From positions 1 through 60,258 of the IMG/VR virus record IMGVR_UViG_3300007514_000008: DNA of 60,258 bases. One strand, given 5' to 3'. The position numbers were made by a program, and so were the translations under genes. Below, piece by piece: positions 9,430-20,783 of the stretch (positions are counted from its first letter, which is position 1; each line of letters begins with the position of its first letter). The notes beneath the pieces were generated by a model, which was given only the letters and a program-made list of their open reading frames with translations, did not search any database and was not told the origin of the DNA. Source of the stretch: a virus.

Positions 9430-11229
9430 ATGGCAAATTTATCAGCGACAATCGCAGCATTAAATTCAATGTTAGCATCTCAAGAGAGAAGGCTACAAAC
9501 AGACGTTCAAGCTTCACTCGCGGCTATGGACTTAGGTTTAAAAGAAAGGCAGAGAAAAGATTTAAAAGCCTTTAGAGATAGAACTCTTGCTGATAGAGAG
9601 AAACAAACTAGTATCATGGAGAAGAGACAGCGAGATGAACGCAGGACAATGAGGGCTAATGAGTTTCATAAAAATGCTGAAGAGATACAAAATGTTATCA
9701 CTATGGAGAAGATAGAGTTTGCAAATGATATATGGAGTACTATGTTTTCTGCTACTTACGATAAGATTGTTGGTGGTACTACGAAATTAGAGGATAAGCA
9801 TTATACTAATATGTATAAATATCTATCTGGCGACAATGTTGGATTTAAACAGGAGGATGCTAGGAGAATAGGAAGGGCTATTTTGTCATATGGTAGTTGG
9901 ACAGGAGAACAGGGAGGAAAGCCTGCTTCGGTAATGATTGATATAGCTAGGTATATGGGTGGTAGAATGGCAGACGATACTACTAAAGCTGGATTTTCAT
10001 TCGCAGCTTACAATGCAGGGATGGCTCCAGACCCCAGAGACGTAAGTAAATCTGGGTTAATGAATAGTCATAACAATTTGGTTTTTTATGGTAAAGCCAA
10101 AGAATTGGATGCTATGCAAAAAGATTTAGATAAAGAGATTGAAGAGCTATCATTTGTATCATCTAAGCCGACAGAAGCAGAAAGATATGAAGAAGAAAAT
10201 TTAATTAAATATGATTGGGATAGAGCAAAAACCCAAAAAAGATTAGATTACGTAAGAAACGATGAAAAAGAAAAGAATGACCCCGGTAAAGGTTCATCTG
10301 TTATAGCACCTACTTTGAAAAATATTACTACACAATCATATACACCTATGACTCAAGTGGATAAAGCTAAAAAAGAACTCGATAAAATGATTGAGATGAG
10401 AGAAGCTGGTGACTATTCATATAGGACTACACAACCTTTTCTTGATTTAAACCCATATTTTCAAGGCACATACGATGCTTCAGGTCAAATCACGGGAGTA
10501 AATGTTCAAAGGATGACTGGTGCAAAATTTGACCAGCCTGCGGGTGCATGGGATTATGATATGAAGACTGATGAAAGATTGCAGATGACTGAAGACGAGC
10601 AATATGAATTCCAAGAAAATGTGATGACTGATTTAGGAGACCAAGTTAAAGATGCTCGTGACACTATTATGAAGATGAATAAGGATATGGCTTTGGTAAC
10701 TGAGAACGCTGCAAGAGAAGGTGTCACTACCTTACCTCAAAACTTTCATGCGATGGAAATTACTAGGTTCAGAGAAGAAGAAAGACTTGCTTATCTTGAA
10801 CAACAGCAAATGCAGTTATACGAACAAGTGGCTAATAGAACATTAGAAGGAAAAGATGAGTGGTGGTTTGGAAGAAATGAAAGAGAACTGAGAGAAATGC
10901 TTCCGGGAAAATACTTAACTGAAAGTGAAAGAAAAAGTAGGAAGCATCAAATTCAATCAAAAAGATTTAATACAGGTCTTCCTATCCCATACTCAAGAGC
11001 TAAAGGTATTAATCAACATGGAACTGCAGCTGGTGGCAGTCTTTATGATTATTTAGGGACTGAACCTTATAAAGTGCCTGAGAAAACAGAAGACGTTGGT
11101 AAGAACCAATCAAACGTCTATGACCCTAATAGTTTCGGTAATACAATGAAAAGAGGGTTTGAAAATATGGGACAAGGTCTTTTGACAACAATGGACTTAT
11201 TATCATTTAAACCTCCTTATAAGGGCTAA
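9430..11229 (+). CDS. Putative internal virion protein
   Basis: The 599-residue protein begins MANLSATIAALNSMLASQE and continues with ~90 residues of highly charged helix (residues 20-110, rich in Arg, Lys, Glu and Asp). The middle is mixed, and a second long helix runs at about residues 395-475. No catalytic motif, signal peptide or clear membrane segment is visible. It lies between the small hydrophobic protein and the 3181-residue giant, with 6- and 2-base gaps, so it almost certainly belongs to the same operon and structure. Comparable position in T7-type phages is held by gp15, but similarity cannot be claimed from sequence reading. Confidence 0.55.
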   Translation: MANLSATIAALNSMLASQERRLQTDVQASLAAMDLGLKERQRKDLKAFRDRTLADREKQTSIMEKRQRDERRTMRANEFHKNAEEIQNVITMEKIEFANDIWSTMFSATYDKIVGGTTKLEDKHYTNMYKYLSGDNVGFKQEDARRIGRAILSYGSWTGEQGGKPASVMIDIARYMGGRMADDTTKAGFSFAAYNAGMAPDPRDVSKSGLMNSHNNLVFYGKAKELDAMQKDLDKEIEELSFVSSKPTEAERYEEENLIKYDWDRAKTQKRLDYVRNDEKEKNDPGKGSSVIAPTLKNITTQSYTPMTQVDKAKKELDKMIEMREAGDYSYRTTQPFLDLNPYFQGTYDASGQITGVNVQRMTGAKFDQPAGAWDYDMKTDERLQMTEDEQYEFQENVMTDLGDQVKDARDTIMKMNKDMALVTENAAREGVTTLPQNFHAMEITRFREEERLAYLEQQQMQLYEQVANRTLEGKDEWWFGRNERELREMLPGKYLTESERKSRKHQIQSKRFNTGLPIPYSRAKGINQHGTAAGGSLYDYLGTEPYKVPEKTEDVGKNQSNVYDPNSFGNTMKRGFENMGQGLLTTMDLLSFKPPYKG

Positions 11230-11231
11230 CT

Positions 11232-14200
11232 ATGGGATTACCATTATTCGGTAGCACTGTTCAGGAAAAACTCAGGTCTACCACACAAAATGTAACTACA
11301 CCTACTGTTTCTTTAGGAGAATTTGATTTTCCTACTGAACATAAATGGTTCGATGAAATGCCTGAGATTCCTAAAACTGAGGCTTTAGCAGGAGTTCCTA
11401 AGCCACCTCAACCTAGAGAATCTGGTACCGCTAATGAATTTTTAGGTAGATTAATGTGGGGTGCTTTAGATAGTGCCACATTCAATGCTTTGAGATGGGC
11501 AACTGATGATAAGAGTAAGAGCCTTGCTGACACTATGATGGGAGAAGAATCTGGTCAGACAAGAGCTGGAATGTGGGGAGAAGGAATAGGTCAAGCCGCA
11601 GGATTCCTTGTTCCTTTTGGTACATTTGCTAAGGGGGGAAAAGTTTTAGTTTCTAGTGTTGGTAAGTATGGTTCAAAGAATGTAGCAAAGAAAATTACTG
11701 ATGAGATAGCTGAGGCTACTGCTAAGAAAGCAAGTGTTCAATTTACTACCAAATCTGGTAGTATTATGAAGGGTCCGAAGTATACTGAAGAACTTGCTCG
11801 TGATAAATTCCTTAAAATAATGGACAAGCAGTATAGTGGTAAGAAAGTAATGAACCATTATGCTGATGGCATGAAAAGTGTAGCTGAAAGAAATGTATTT
11901 AGAGAAAGAGTTACCAAGAATTTTGCTGAAAATCTTCAGGAAGAGATGGCTAAGAGTGGGTTAAGATTAGATGGGGCAACAGCAAAAGCAATAGAATCTA
12001 CATATGCTAAGTTTTTTACTAAGGCTGAAACAATGCCTGTGTCCAGTATAGCAGGGGCAATACAAAGATTTATGGCTAAGAGAGTTCCCGGTCTTGGATG
12101 GGATAGTAAGTTAGCATCTGCAGGTTCACTAATGATGGAAGAGGCTATTTTATTTGCTGGTGTTGAGTCAATGTTTGAAGGTATCAATGCATCTCAGAAC
12201 GATAGAGAAGCCCATTATGGAGAAACTATATCACACGCTGCGAAGATGGGTATGATGTTAGGTGCTGTTAGATTAATACCGGGTGGTAAAAAAGGTTATA
12301 ATAAGTTAGGATTAGCTGGTCCATTATCTGGTGCTGAGTCTGGTTTTGGTGGTTTTAGAAAGTTAATTCTAAATAGAGAACCATATAAGAATAGAATTAA
12401 TCATACTGTTGAGAAGCTAAAGGGTGGAGGCACTAAGCCTACTGAAGATACACAAGCATTATTTGAAGTATTCAATATGATTCAACAGGGAGGACAAACT
12501 TTAAAAGGTTCACCTGTTAAAGATATATTAATGAGGAGTGCTAAAGATAATCCGTGGGTTAAAAAAGGTATATTTGGTGGAAAGAGTGGGAAGAATTCTG
12601 TTAGTATATCAAACTTTGACGCAGGAGATATAGAGAGGATACTTGGACAGTCAGGTTCAGGTTGGAGAACAATAGGAGGAGTAAGGGTCAATCAAAAAGA
12701 AGTTGCTTCTCAAATTATGGCTGATGGCTTAGATGATGTGTTTAGAAATTTCAAAACATCTTGGCAAAAGAATTTTTTCAAGGAATATGCAGAGGACTTC
12801 TTAAGGTCTTCCCCTCGTATGGTTATTGGTGGCATTACTATGGCAGGAGGACCGGGCATTGTAATGGATGAGAACATAGAGTTTGTTGATAAAGTTTATC
12901 ATATTGCTCTCGGTGGTTTTATGATGAAGCATGGTAAGCAGTTAAAATGGTATGGTAAGGATGGTCGAGCAATAGAAGGTTCTCAGTTCTTCGGTAAAGC
13001 ACAGCCGTGGGGATTCCATGAGAAGTTTAAAGAACAGACTGCTATGATGGAGCTTCTTGGCGGTAACCCTAAAGACCATTATATGTGGCAAAGTTTTAAA
13101 GAGCAGATGGAGGGTAAGCCTTTGGTTTCCTATCTTGATTCTGTTATTAGGTCATCTAAAGAAACAAAAGATATACTTAAAGTTAAAGATGAATTTTTAA
13201 GGGAGAGTAAAGGAAAAAATATATACTTCACAGAAGGCACTCCAAAAGAAATAAAAGATAATAGTGAGATAGCTAATAATAAAGAAAATAAAGATTTGTA
13301 TGAAATATTTGTATCTCATGGTGCTAATAATTTTATGCCAGCAGAAAGTCCCAAGAATGGTAATGTCTTTTCTGTTAAGAAATGGGAACATCTTACTAAT
13401 CGTGAGAAGAAAAACTTCATTAAAAAGATGAAAGAAAAGAATGTTAAAAGCTCAGATGATTATTTAGATATTATTATTGATTCTAATATTGATGTAATCC
13501 ACGACATTCAAAACAGTATTCAAGGTGGTCTAGTTTCAGCATTACAACAGAAGTTTAAGAAAGGGACAAGAGGTGAAGAAGATGGTGCTATGTGGATGGC
13601 TTCCGACACTTCCGATGGTAAGATTAGGCTACCTAAAATAGATGCTGAGACTACAGGTTCTAAGAAGTTAAGCGAGTCTGAGCTTCAATCTGTTGTAAAG
13701 TACAATCAAATGGTTGATTTCTTACATGAAGCTGGTCGAGTAGAGATATTTTCTAAAAATGCTCAGGATACTGGAACTAAAGTCAATATGGATAGTCCTC
13801 GTCTTGGTGAATTTTTAAGTAGCATTGAGAGTGTTCATAAAACAGTTCAAGAAAAGCTTGGTCTAGGTGGGAGCGAGACTCATGAAATAGCCTTAAATGA
13901 CCCTGTATTTGTTACTGCTAATAGATTTTTTAATACACATAACAATATTAAGACCGCAGAGTCTTGGATTGGTAAGGTTATGTATGATAAGAATGTTGGC
14001 AATCGTGATATAACATTTGAAGGAGATACAAAACAAGAGGCTAAGTCTTTATTGAGAAAGATATTCTATGCAAGTGGAGATGGAAGAACAGGTAGGGTTA
14101 GTGAGCTTGATGTAGTACATGATTTAATCAAGGTAGATAAGAAAACTAAACAGAAAGATGGTGATGTACAACTATCTAGAGAACAAGAGTTTGTAGATTC

Positions 14201-17200
14201 ATTACATGAGATAATTAAGTTTCATGGAACATCTAGATTAAAATCTACTGGCAGTAAGGCTAAAGAATTTCATTATCCTGAGATGAAAAAAGATGTCAGG
14301 AGACTTCAAGAGCTTATGCAGCAAGATGGCATTACTCTATTTTCACATTGGAATCAAGGTATAAGAAATGAATTTGTTGACAATCTTAAGAAAGCTACTC
14401 TAAAGCAAAAACTTCAAGGTCAGATAAGAAATTCAGATGGGACTGTTCGTGATGTTGAGGCTTCAGATATTGATAATATTGTTAAACTTATGGATTCAGG
14501 TCTTGTTAATGAAAATTTAACCTTGCTTAATGTAAAAGGTATTTGGGGAGACGTAAGTGGTCAACATACTGAGTCTCTTATCAATTCTTGGAGAGCAGGT
14601 AAGAGAGGTAAACCAATTCAGGGTGTAGATAATAATGTACAATTAGAGTTCAATAAATTCCTAGATGACATCCTTCTTGCAGAGAAGGCTGATAGGAGAG
14701 GTAGGACAGATAAGCAGATTAAAGACGAAATACAGGGGATAGCTTGGGATACTTTTAAGCAGTACCAAGAAGCTGTTGAGCCTTACGTTATTAAAAATAT
14801 TAAAGATAAAAACGGAGACATTAGAAGAAGTGGGATACTCCATCTTAATAAAACCCAAGAGGTTTTTATGGATAGGGCTACCCTTATATCTATTAATGCT
14901 CAAATGCACTGGGCTAACCACAATAAGAAGGCTGGTTCGGTTGAAAATTTTATTAATGACCTAAGAGATGCTTCAAAGAGTGAGAATATAGAGATGAGGA
15001 ATTTCGCTACTAGGTTGCTTAGAAATTTTGCTAGAAGTGATGCTGATTACACAAGAGCATTGGAATTAGCCAATAGATATAAACTTTATGATAGTGGTAA
15101 GAGGAAGTTTAATGAAGCTAAGGCAAAAATAGATGGTACTTTTGTTGAGCCTAGTGAGAGAATGAAGTTGTTTTTAACTCAAGTTGCTCGACCTACCTAT
15201 GGAAGTAAAAAGCAAGTAGAAGCTAATTATGATAAATGGAAAGATATAGAGACTTTAGAGAATGGTAATGAGGGTTTTCACCAAGAGAATATGTCTACAA
15301 TATCTCAAAAATATAACTTCTTTGGTCATTCTTTTAAGGATGGTTCTGAAATTATCTCCTATGGTGAACAGTCTGTTGTAGACCAATTACATCAAATACA
15401 TGACGGTTATGTTAAATCAAATGGGACTATTGACACAGATGGATTTATTCGTGATTTAAGAAAAGCTGCGGAGAAAAATGGTCCAAAGGATAGAGATGGT
15501 GACAAATTTAGTGACAAAGAGCTATCTAATTTAGATTCTGATTTAAATAAATTAAGAATGGATATAGTTAACTCTGAGACTATTCCCTTAGTTACAATTA
15601 ATACAGATAGAACTAATAGAGAAGGCTCTCACTATCATGATTTAAAGAATAAGGTTAAGACGACTCCTGTTACTCTAGGCATAAGGAAAATATTGGAGGG
15701 GGTTGAGATGCCTTCTAACCATATGCTTGGCGACTTTGTTATGATTGAAAGAGACATCATGACTGATGGTAATAAATATAAACCAATATCTGGTGATGGT
15801 GTAAGGGCAGATATAAACAAGCAGTTGTATGACGCAGAGAGAACATCCACAACTAAGGATATGAAGATAGTAGATGAGTCTGGTGTAGAAAGACCAATGA
15901 CTCAAGAGCAACCTAATAGAAAGGTGTTATATAGTTTCGGTTCTTCTAAGCAGTCATTTGGCATTGTTGCTGAAAGAGGTAGTTTAAATGCTATGGCAGG
16001 AAACTATCTTAGTTTTCTAAGGGGGTTAAAAAGATTTAAAGGTAAAGAAGGGGAAGCAGAACTTCAAGCATATCTAAATGAAACTTTTGGTGTACACTCT
16101 AATGGAATTAATTCAAGAATTAAAATTGTAGAGAAAGATGGTGAAGTAAGAATAGAAAGCACAAAAGAAGATGGTCATATCAATGCAGAGTCAGCTCAGC
16201 AGGCAGTAAAGAATATGATAGATGATAGAATCTTCATAGATGTGGTAGGTGCTGATTTCTATTTTAACAATATAAAGACTTTAGATGCTAAGAGTCAATC
16301 TACCTTAAATGGGAGATTGAGTTTATTTAACAATATGAATTCCAATACCTTAAGTAAGGAAATATTAACAGACATATCTAAGTATCAATTAGATTTTGCT
16401 AAAAAGGGAGATACTCAGGCATTATCAAACGCAAAAGCTCTGAAAGACCTTGCTGATGGTAAGTTCGAGATGAAAGTTTTTAGAGATGAATTCGCTCCAG
16501 AGCAAATGAAAAAAGAAGTTCACCATATGCTGAATGAACAGATAAAGCATTATGAGAATGAATTAGCTGACCCAAATTTACCAAAAGATTTAAGAGAAGG
16601 TATAATAGCAGATAGGGATGTTGCGAAGGAATTATTAGCCGATAAGAGTGGTATGGATGGGTTTACACTTGTCAATCCTAGACTATTTGATGCACTGGCG
16701 TCTATTATGGGTGCTGGGGCTGGTGACCACATCGGGGCAATTAAACCTATTATGCTAAGACACGGAGACCAGTTCTTTGTTAATAAAACAGCGTTCCAAA
16801 AAGATGCTACCTACTCAGATTTCTTTAAAGCAAATGAAAATCTTGGTATGGTTACATTTACATCAGCGTCTAAGTCTTTGCTTCCTAAGAATCAAGCCGG
16901 GGAAAGTGTATATCATCCGTGGTTTCAAGATAAGATTATAGAAGTCAATCAAAGCAAGTCATTGATGGATTATATAGCTGACCCTGCTCATGCAGGTAAA
17001 GCTATAAAGATTAGACCAGAAGATATTCAGTTAATGCAAGTAAAGGGCTTTAAAGATAAAGCAAAGATGGCAGTAAATCATGCTTTAGGAATGGAAGGTG
17101 AAGCTAGGAAGGACTTTATAAAGAAGCATTTAATGGGCAAGTGGGAAACAAATGGTGAGGCTATTCTTAAGTTAGTTAATCATGAAGTCGATGCTATTGC

Positions 17201-20200
17201 CTTTAATCAATTAAGAAATAGAGATATGTATGATAGTCTTATTGACACAGAGACTGCAGTCGGTGTATCTCAAAGGTTTGCTAACGAAGGTCTCAATCCG
17301 TGGGCGATGCCAAATATAAGGTCTTGGCAAAATATTTTAAAGTCTCATTTTATAGACCCTATTGCTAATATAGAAACTAATGGTACTATTGCTACCTTAT
17401 CTCCAGATATGCAAGGTAGACTTCGTGGTACTATTATGGTGAAGGGTAATAACCGCTCAGAAATCTATAGAATGGGAGAGAGTTCTCTACCTCATGAGAG
17501 TAGGAATCAAAAGTTTAATCCATCAGAGACAATGATTATTGATGCCATTGGAACTGCTAAAGGTTCTGATAAAGGTCAAATGATTACTGCTAAGGAGTAT
17601 ATGGATAAGCATAACCTTAAGGCAGAGACTCTTGGTGAGTTATATGATGCTATTTCTGGTCCATCTACAACTGCTCCAAAGAAAGGTGGTCGTGTAGAGT
17701 TTACAACTGAGCTAGGTAGTACATATGTAGTAGACGGGACAACAACTAGAAGGACAAAAGTTCCCAAAACTGGTAAAGGACCGGGATTAAAAGAGAGGTC
17801 AACTGTTACTATGTATATGTCTGAAATGTCTGCCAAACAAGCATTTGGTCAACCATTTGGTGCTATGCAAGTATCTGGAGCAAAGAAAATTGAATTTGGT
17901 GAACTAGGTGTTACAATAAATGGTAAAACTTTTAGTGCGCAGAATAAACCTAAAAAGGGTTTACTCCCTGTTGAATTTATGCAGGGAGACACAGGGACAT
18001 CATATCATGTAGGTCATAAGATTATTAAGATAGGCACAGAACAAGTTGTTGTTCCAGCAAAACATAATAAGAGTATTCTAGTAGCTTGGGAAAGAAATCC
18101 TCATACCAAGCCAGATTCAGTTGTATTACTTAGACTTAAAGATTTTAAAGCCGCAGAAGATGGTGCTAATGGTCAAGTGTCATTTTCAGACGGAAGAAGA
18201 GGACTAGAATTTGACCATGATTTAGACACGGGTAATGCTAGATGGGATTTAGGTAGGAATGTAGCAGAGCATTATTTTAATCAAAGAGGGAGAGTTGCTG
18301 ATTCTCAAGCTAGAAAAGGTGTTACATCTGTAAATGAAAAGATGGATATATTTAAAGCAGAAGAACATCAGAATAGATTATCTCAAGAGCATCGAGGTGA
18401 CTTAATGAAGGGTATCGTTATGAAAACCCAGAGGGTCATCGACCATGTTAAGGATATGGTCAATAGAATTCCAAATGAAGATAAATTAATTCATTTAGGT
18501 GGAAACAGATATGCCAAGTTCAGAACAGATAGAGTTGCCATTGATGAGAAATTGCAACAGTTAGCAAACGATATACAGGGAGTCCTTGATTCAAAGAAAG
18601 GATATGACTCTGATTATTATGCTGATATGTATTCTACCGATATAGGAAATAAGTTTTTATTTGGACCAGACGGTTTATTTCAACCTTATGTGAAGAATAA
18701 AGTGGATGGTGGAATCGTAGTTGAACAATCTGGTCGTTTTACAGAAGTTGATTTAACTGCTTTAAGGGCAGGTATTATAGACCCAATAAATAGATTGGCA
18801 AGAATAACAAGTGCTGATTATTCTCAAACAGGAAAAAGAGAGCAGGTTAGCTTTGATGCTATGATGACTGCTATAGAATACTATAATGGTAACATGAGAT
18901 GGCAACATAAGGTCATACAGAAAGCATTAGAGAAGGCAGGTCTTGGTGGAACAAAGGAATGGTCTGGAGATGGTAAGGATTACGCGGCTAGATTTATGGA
19001 GAATGGCGAAAAAGCTAGTATGTTATTAAATCTGCGTGAAGGAGACTTGGGTTCTCATAGCGTTTTTGAGAGACAGATGTCTCTAATGTATGATTTAGGT
19101 AGGAAGGCAAGGATACGCCCACCTGCTAATAGAAATGAGCCAGAGTCTACCTTTATGAATGGTATTGAGAGCATGACACATAATAAGGATGTGTCTGGAT
19201 TTATGACTGAATACGGAAAATCTATTAAAGATACAGCTAGTAAACTTGGTGCTATAGATATGATAGAAAGAAAAATTAAAAGCACTCAGGAATTAGTCAG
19301 GGAATCATCTCTTCATAGTGATTTTAATGGTATGGACTATTTTAGGAACAGACTTGAAAGATTGAAGAGTGTCAAAAAAGGCATACAGGACAAATTAAAA
19401 TACAAGATTGATTCAGATGGTAATTCTATTAGAAAAGATAATGATGGACAATGGAAGACGCAGGGTAGTAGGGCTACTAATTTAGAAAAGGCTATGTGGA
19501 AAGCAGTTATTAGAGAAAAGAGGAGGGGATTATTAAATAGAGCTTTAAAAAAAGCAGATGGCAATAGGGAAAAGGAACTGGAAATCTTTGAGAAATTTGA
19601 AAAAGATAATAAAGATGATGCTCTTGTTATGAAAGAGCTTGAAAAGAATGGGATTGAATTTACTACTATGGGTACTAGAGAAATGATTTCAGCAGTTGCT
19701 ATGCAAAAGGCTTTTGGAACTTTATCTAATGTAGAAATGTTTATGGATGCTGGTTCAAATGTAAGGCAATTACATCATATGACTAGCTTTGTTAATCGTC
19801 AAGCCCGTGAAATGAGAGAATATATTGATTCACGATGGAATGATTTTAATAATAGTGACAAGCCTAATGAATTAGCTACTCAAGTTGCTAAGGACATACA
19901 AGCTTCTATGGAACAGAAATTCCTTACTATTTTTAATGAAAACCCAGATATGGCTAAATTATTTATCTTTAAGGTCATGACTCCTGAAATAAATTATGGT
20001 AAGTTAGTTAAAGCAGGTAATCGTATGATGTTTGCACCTAAAAATGCGAATCACCATAGGTTTGCTACCGCTGGATTTAAGTTCTTTAATGAAACCCAAC
20101 AAATACCTGAAGCTATGAAACAAGTTATATTTAAGGATATGACTGAAGTTATGAATAGTGCTTATAGGGAAATTATCCATCCAACCGAGACTAAATGGGA

Positions 20201-20777
20201 TTACGCTAATGGTGTAACTGATATTTTGGAGGTTTCATTTAATGGTAATGGAGAGCTTACTCATACATTAAGGAAAGGTCAGACTGCTGATGCTAAAATG
20301 GGTTCTATAGGTAAAGAATTGATTGAAGAAACTAATATATTCTATCAGTATGATAACCCACTTATGTATAATAGCACAGGTCTTGTTAGTGATGTTGTAA
20401 GAGAAGTTAATCCTAATCTTGGTAGTAGTAAGTGGGGAGCAGAGTATAGCCAATTAACTCAATATGAGATGATGAGAAAAGTATTTGGCACAGGGGGTAT
20501 ACGAGAAGCAATAAGTAAAAGAAGTATTCCATTCTTTCCAAGTGGAGCAATAGATAAAATGACAAAACATGGTCATGCTTATGGTATTGGTGGTATGGCA
20601 GACTATAGAAGGGCAATAGAGAGGGAGGCTACTGGGCTTTTAGGGGACTTACACGGAAAAGAAGGACTGTTAGGAGAGGGTAGTAATATGGATTTTAATA
20701 CAAATGTCATGCTTGGTAGACACAAGAAAGCAAGAGATGTTGTAAAAGAACAAATAGACAAACTATGTAATAAGTAG
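11232..20777 (+). CDS. Giant (3181-residue) putative ejection/internal virion protein
   Basis: This is the largest gene, 9.5 kb or about 16% of the genome. The N-terminal ~60 residues are Pro/Thr-rich. Residues ~100-145 contain a glycine-rich hydrophobic stretch (EGIGQAAGFLVPFGTFAKGG) that could act on membranes. The rest is mixed alpha/beta and helical with no signature I recognise. I looked for transglycosylase, peptidase, SNF2, methyltransferase and T7-type RNA polymerase motifs and saw none convincing. Size and position resemble the giant virion-packaged proteins of some phages (for example N4 virion RNA polymerase or polyvalent proteins ejected with DNA), but function is unknown. It is spaced 2 bases from the previous gene and 6 from the next. 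Confidence 0.6.
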   Translation: MGLPLFGSTVQEKLRSTTQNVTTPTVSLGEFDFPTEHKWFDEMPEIPKTEALAGVPKPPQPRESGTANEFLGRLMWGALDSATFNALRWATDDKSKSLADTMMGEESGQTRAGMWGEGIGQAAGFLVPFGTFAKGGKVLVSSVGKYGSKNVAKKITDEIAEATAKKASVQFTTKSGSIMKGPKYTEELARDKFLKIMDKQYSGKKVMNHYADGMKSVAERNVFRERVTKNFAENLQEEMAKSGLRLDGATAKAIESTYAKFFTKAETMPVSSIAGAIQRFMAKRVPGLGWDSKLASAGSLMMEEAILFAGVESMFEGINASQNDREAHYGETISHAAKMGMMLGAVRLIPGGKKGYNKLGLAGPLSGAESGFGGFRKLILNREPYKNRINHTVEKLKGGGTKPTEDTQALFEVFNMIQQGGQTLKGSPVKDILMRSAKDNPWVKKGIFGGKSGKNSVSISNFDAGDIERILGQSGSGWRTIGGVRVNQKEVASQIMADGLDDVFRNFKTSWQKNFFKEYAEDFLRSSPRMVIGGITMAGGPGIVMDENIEFVDKVYHIALGGFMMKHGKQLKWYGKDGRAIEGSQFFGKAQPWGFHEKFKEQTAMMELLGGNPKDHYMWQSFKEQMEGKPLVSYLDSVIRSSKETKDILKVKDEFLRESKGKNIYFTEGTPKEIKDNSEIANNKENKDLYEIFVSHGANNFMPAESPKNGNVFSVKKWEHLTNREKKNFIKKMKEKNVKSSDDYLDIIIDSNIDVIHDIQNSIQGGLVSALQQKFKKGTRGEEDGAMWMASDTSDGKIRLPKIDAETTGSKKLSESELQSVVKYNQMVDFLHEAGRVEIFSKNAQDTGTKVNMDSPRLGEFLSSIESVHKTVQEKLGLGGSETHEIALNDPVFVTANRFFNTHNNIKTAESWIGKVMYDKNVGNRDITFEGDTKQEAKSLLRKIFYASGDGRTGRVSELDVVHDLIKVDKKTKQKDGDVQLSREQEFVDSLHEIIKFHGTSRLKSTGSKAKEFHYPEMKKDVRRLQELMQQDGITLFSHWNQGIRNEFVDNLKKATLKQKLQGQIRNSDGTVRDVEASDIDNIVKLMDSGLVNENLTLLNVKGIWGDVSGQHTESLINSWRAGKRGKPIQGVDNNVQLEFNKFLDDILLAEKADRRGRTDKQIKDEIQGIAWDTFKQYQEAVEPYVIKNIKDKNGDIRRSGILHLNKTQEVFMDRATLISINAQMHWANHNKKAGSVENFINDLRDASKSENIEMRNFATRLLRNFARSDADYTRALELANRYKLYDSGKRKFNEAKAKIDGTFVEPSERMKLFLTQVARPTYGSKKQVEANYDKWKDIETLENGNEGFHQENMSTISQKYNFFGHSFKDGSEIISYGEQSVVDQLHQIHDGYVKSNGTIDTDGFIRDLRKAAEKNGPKDRDGDKFSDKELSNLDSDLNKLRMDIVNSETIPLVTINTDRTNREGSHYHDLKNKVKTTPVTLGIRKILEGVEMPSNHMLGDFVMIERDIMTDGNKYKPISGDGVRADINKQLYDAERTSTTKDMKIVDESGVERPMTQEQPNRKVLYSFGSSKQSFGIVAERGSLNAMAGNYLSFLRGLKRFKGKEGEAELQAYLNETFGVHSNGINSRIKIVEKDGEVRIESTKEDGHINAESAQQAVKNMIDDRIFIDVVGADFYFNNIKTLDAKSQSTLNGRLSLFNNMNSNTLSKEILTDISKYQLDFAKKGDTQALSNAKALKDLADGKFEMKVFRDEFAPEQMKKEVHHMLNEQIKHYENELADPNLPKDLREGIIADRDVAKELLADKSGMDGFTLVNPRLFDALASIMGAGAGDHIGAIKPIMLRHGDQFFVNKTAFQKDATYSDFFKANENLGMVTFTSASKSLLPKNQAGESVYHPWFQDKIIEVNQSKSLMDYIADPAHAGKAIKIRPEDIQLMQVKGFKDKAKMAVNHALGMEGEARKDFIKKHLMGKWETNGEAILKLVNHEVDAIAFNQLRNRDMYDSLIDTETAVGVSQRFANEGLNPWAMPNIRSWQNILKSHFIDPIANIETNGTIATLSPDMQGRLRGTIMVKGNNRSEIYRMGESSLPHESRNQKFNPSETMIIDAIGTAKGSDKGQMITAKEYMDKHNLKAETLGELYDAISGPSTTAPKKGGRVEFTTELGSTYVVDGTTTRRTKVPKTGKGPGLKERSTVTMYMSEMSAKQAFGQPFGAMQVSGAKKIEFGELGVTINGKTFSAQNKPKKGLLPVEFMQGDTGTSYHVGHKIIKIGTEQVVVPAKHNKSILVAWERNPHTKPDSVVLLRLKDFKAAEDGANGQVSFSDGRRGLEFDHDLDTGNARWDLGRNVAEHYFNQRGRVADSQARKGVTSVNEKMDIFKAEEHQNRLSQEHRGDLMKGIVMKTQRVIDHVKDMVNRIPNEDKLIHLGGNRYAKFRTDRVAIDEKLQQLANDIQGVLDSKKGYDSDYYADMYSTDIGNKFLFGPDGLFQPYVKNKVDGGIVVEQSGRFTEVDLTALRAGIIDPINRLARITSADYSQTGKREQVSFDAMMTAIEYYNGNMRWQHKVIQKALEKAGLGGTKEWSGDGKDYAARFMENGEKASMLLNLREGDLGSHSVFERQMSLMYDLGRKARIRPPANRNEPESTFMNGIESMTHNKDVSGFMTEYGKSIKDTASKLGAIDMIERKIKSTQELVRESSLHSDFNGMDYFRNRLERLKSVKKGIQDKLKYKIDSDGNSIRKDNDGQWKTQGSRATNLEKAMWKAVIREKRRGLLNRALKKADGNREKELEIFEKFEKDNKDDALVMKELEKNGIEFTTMGTREMISAVAMQKAFGTLSNVEMFMDAGSNVRQLHHMTSFVNRQAREMREYIDSRWNDFNNSDKPNELATQVAKDIQASMEQKFLTIFNENPDMAKLFIFKVMTPEINYGKLVKAGNRMMFAPKNANHHRFATAGFKFFNETQQIPEAMKQVIFKDMTEVMNSAYREIIHPTETKWDYANGVTDILEVSFNGNGELTHTLRKGQTADAKMGSIGKELIEETNIFYQYDNPLMYNSTGLVSDVVREVNPNLGSSKWGAEYSQLTQYEMMRKVFGTGGIREAISKRSIPFFPSGAIDKMTKHGHAYGIGGMADYRRAIEREATGLLGDLHGKEGLLGEGSNMDFNTNVMLGRHKKARDVVKEQIDKLCNK

Positions 20778-20783
20778 GTATTT

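Noticed and set aside
11232-20777. Virion RNA polymerase of the N4 type
   Set aside because: Size is similar but no T7-type polymerase motifs (conserved Asp in motif A/C, Lys/Tyr in motif B) were seen.
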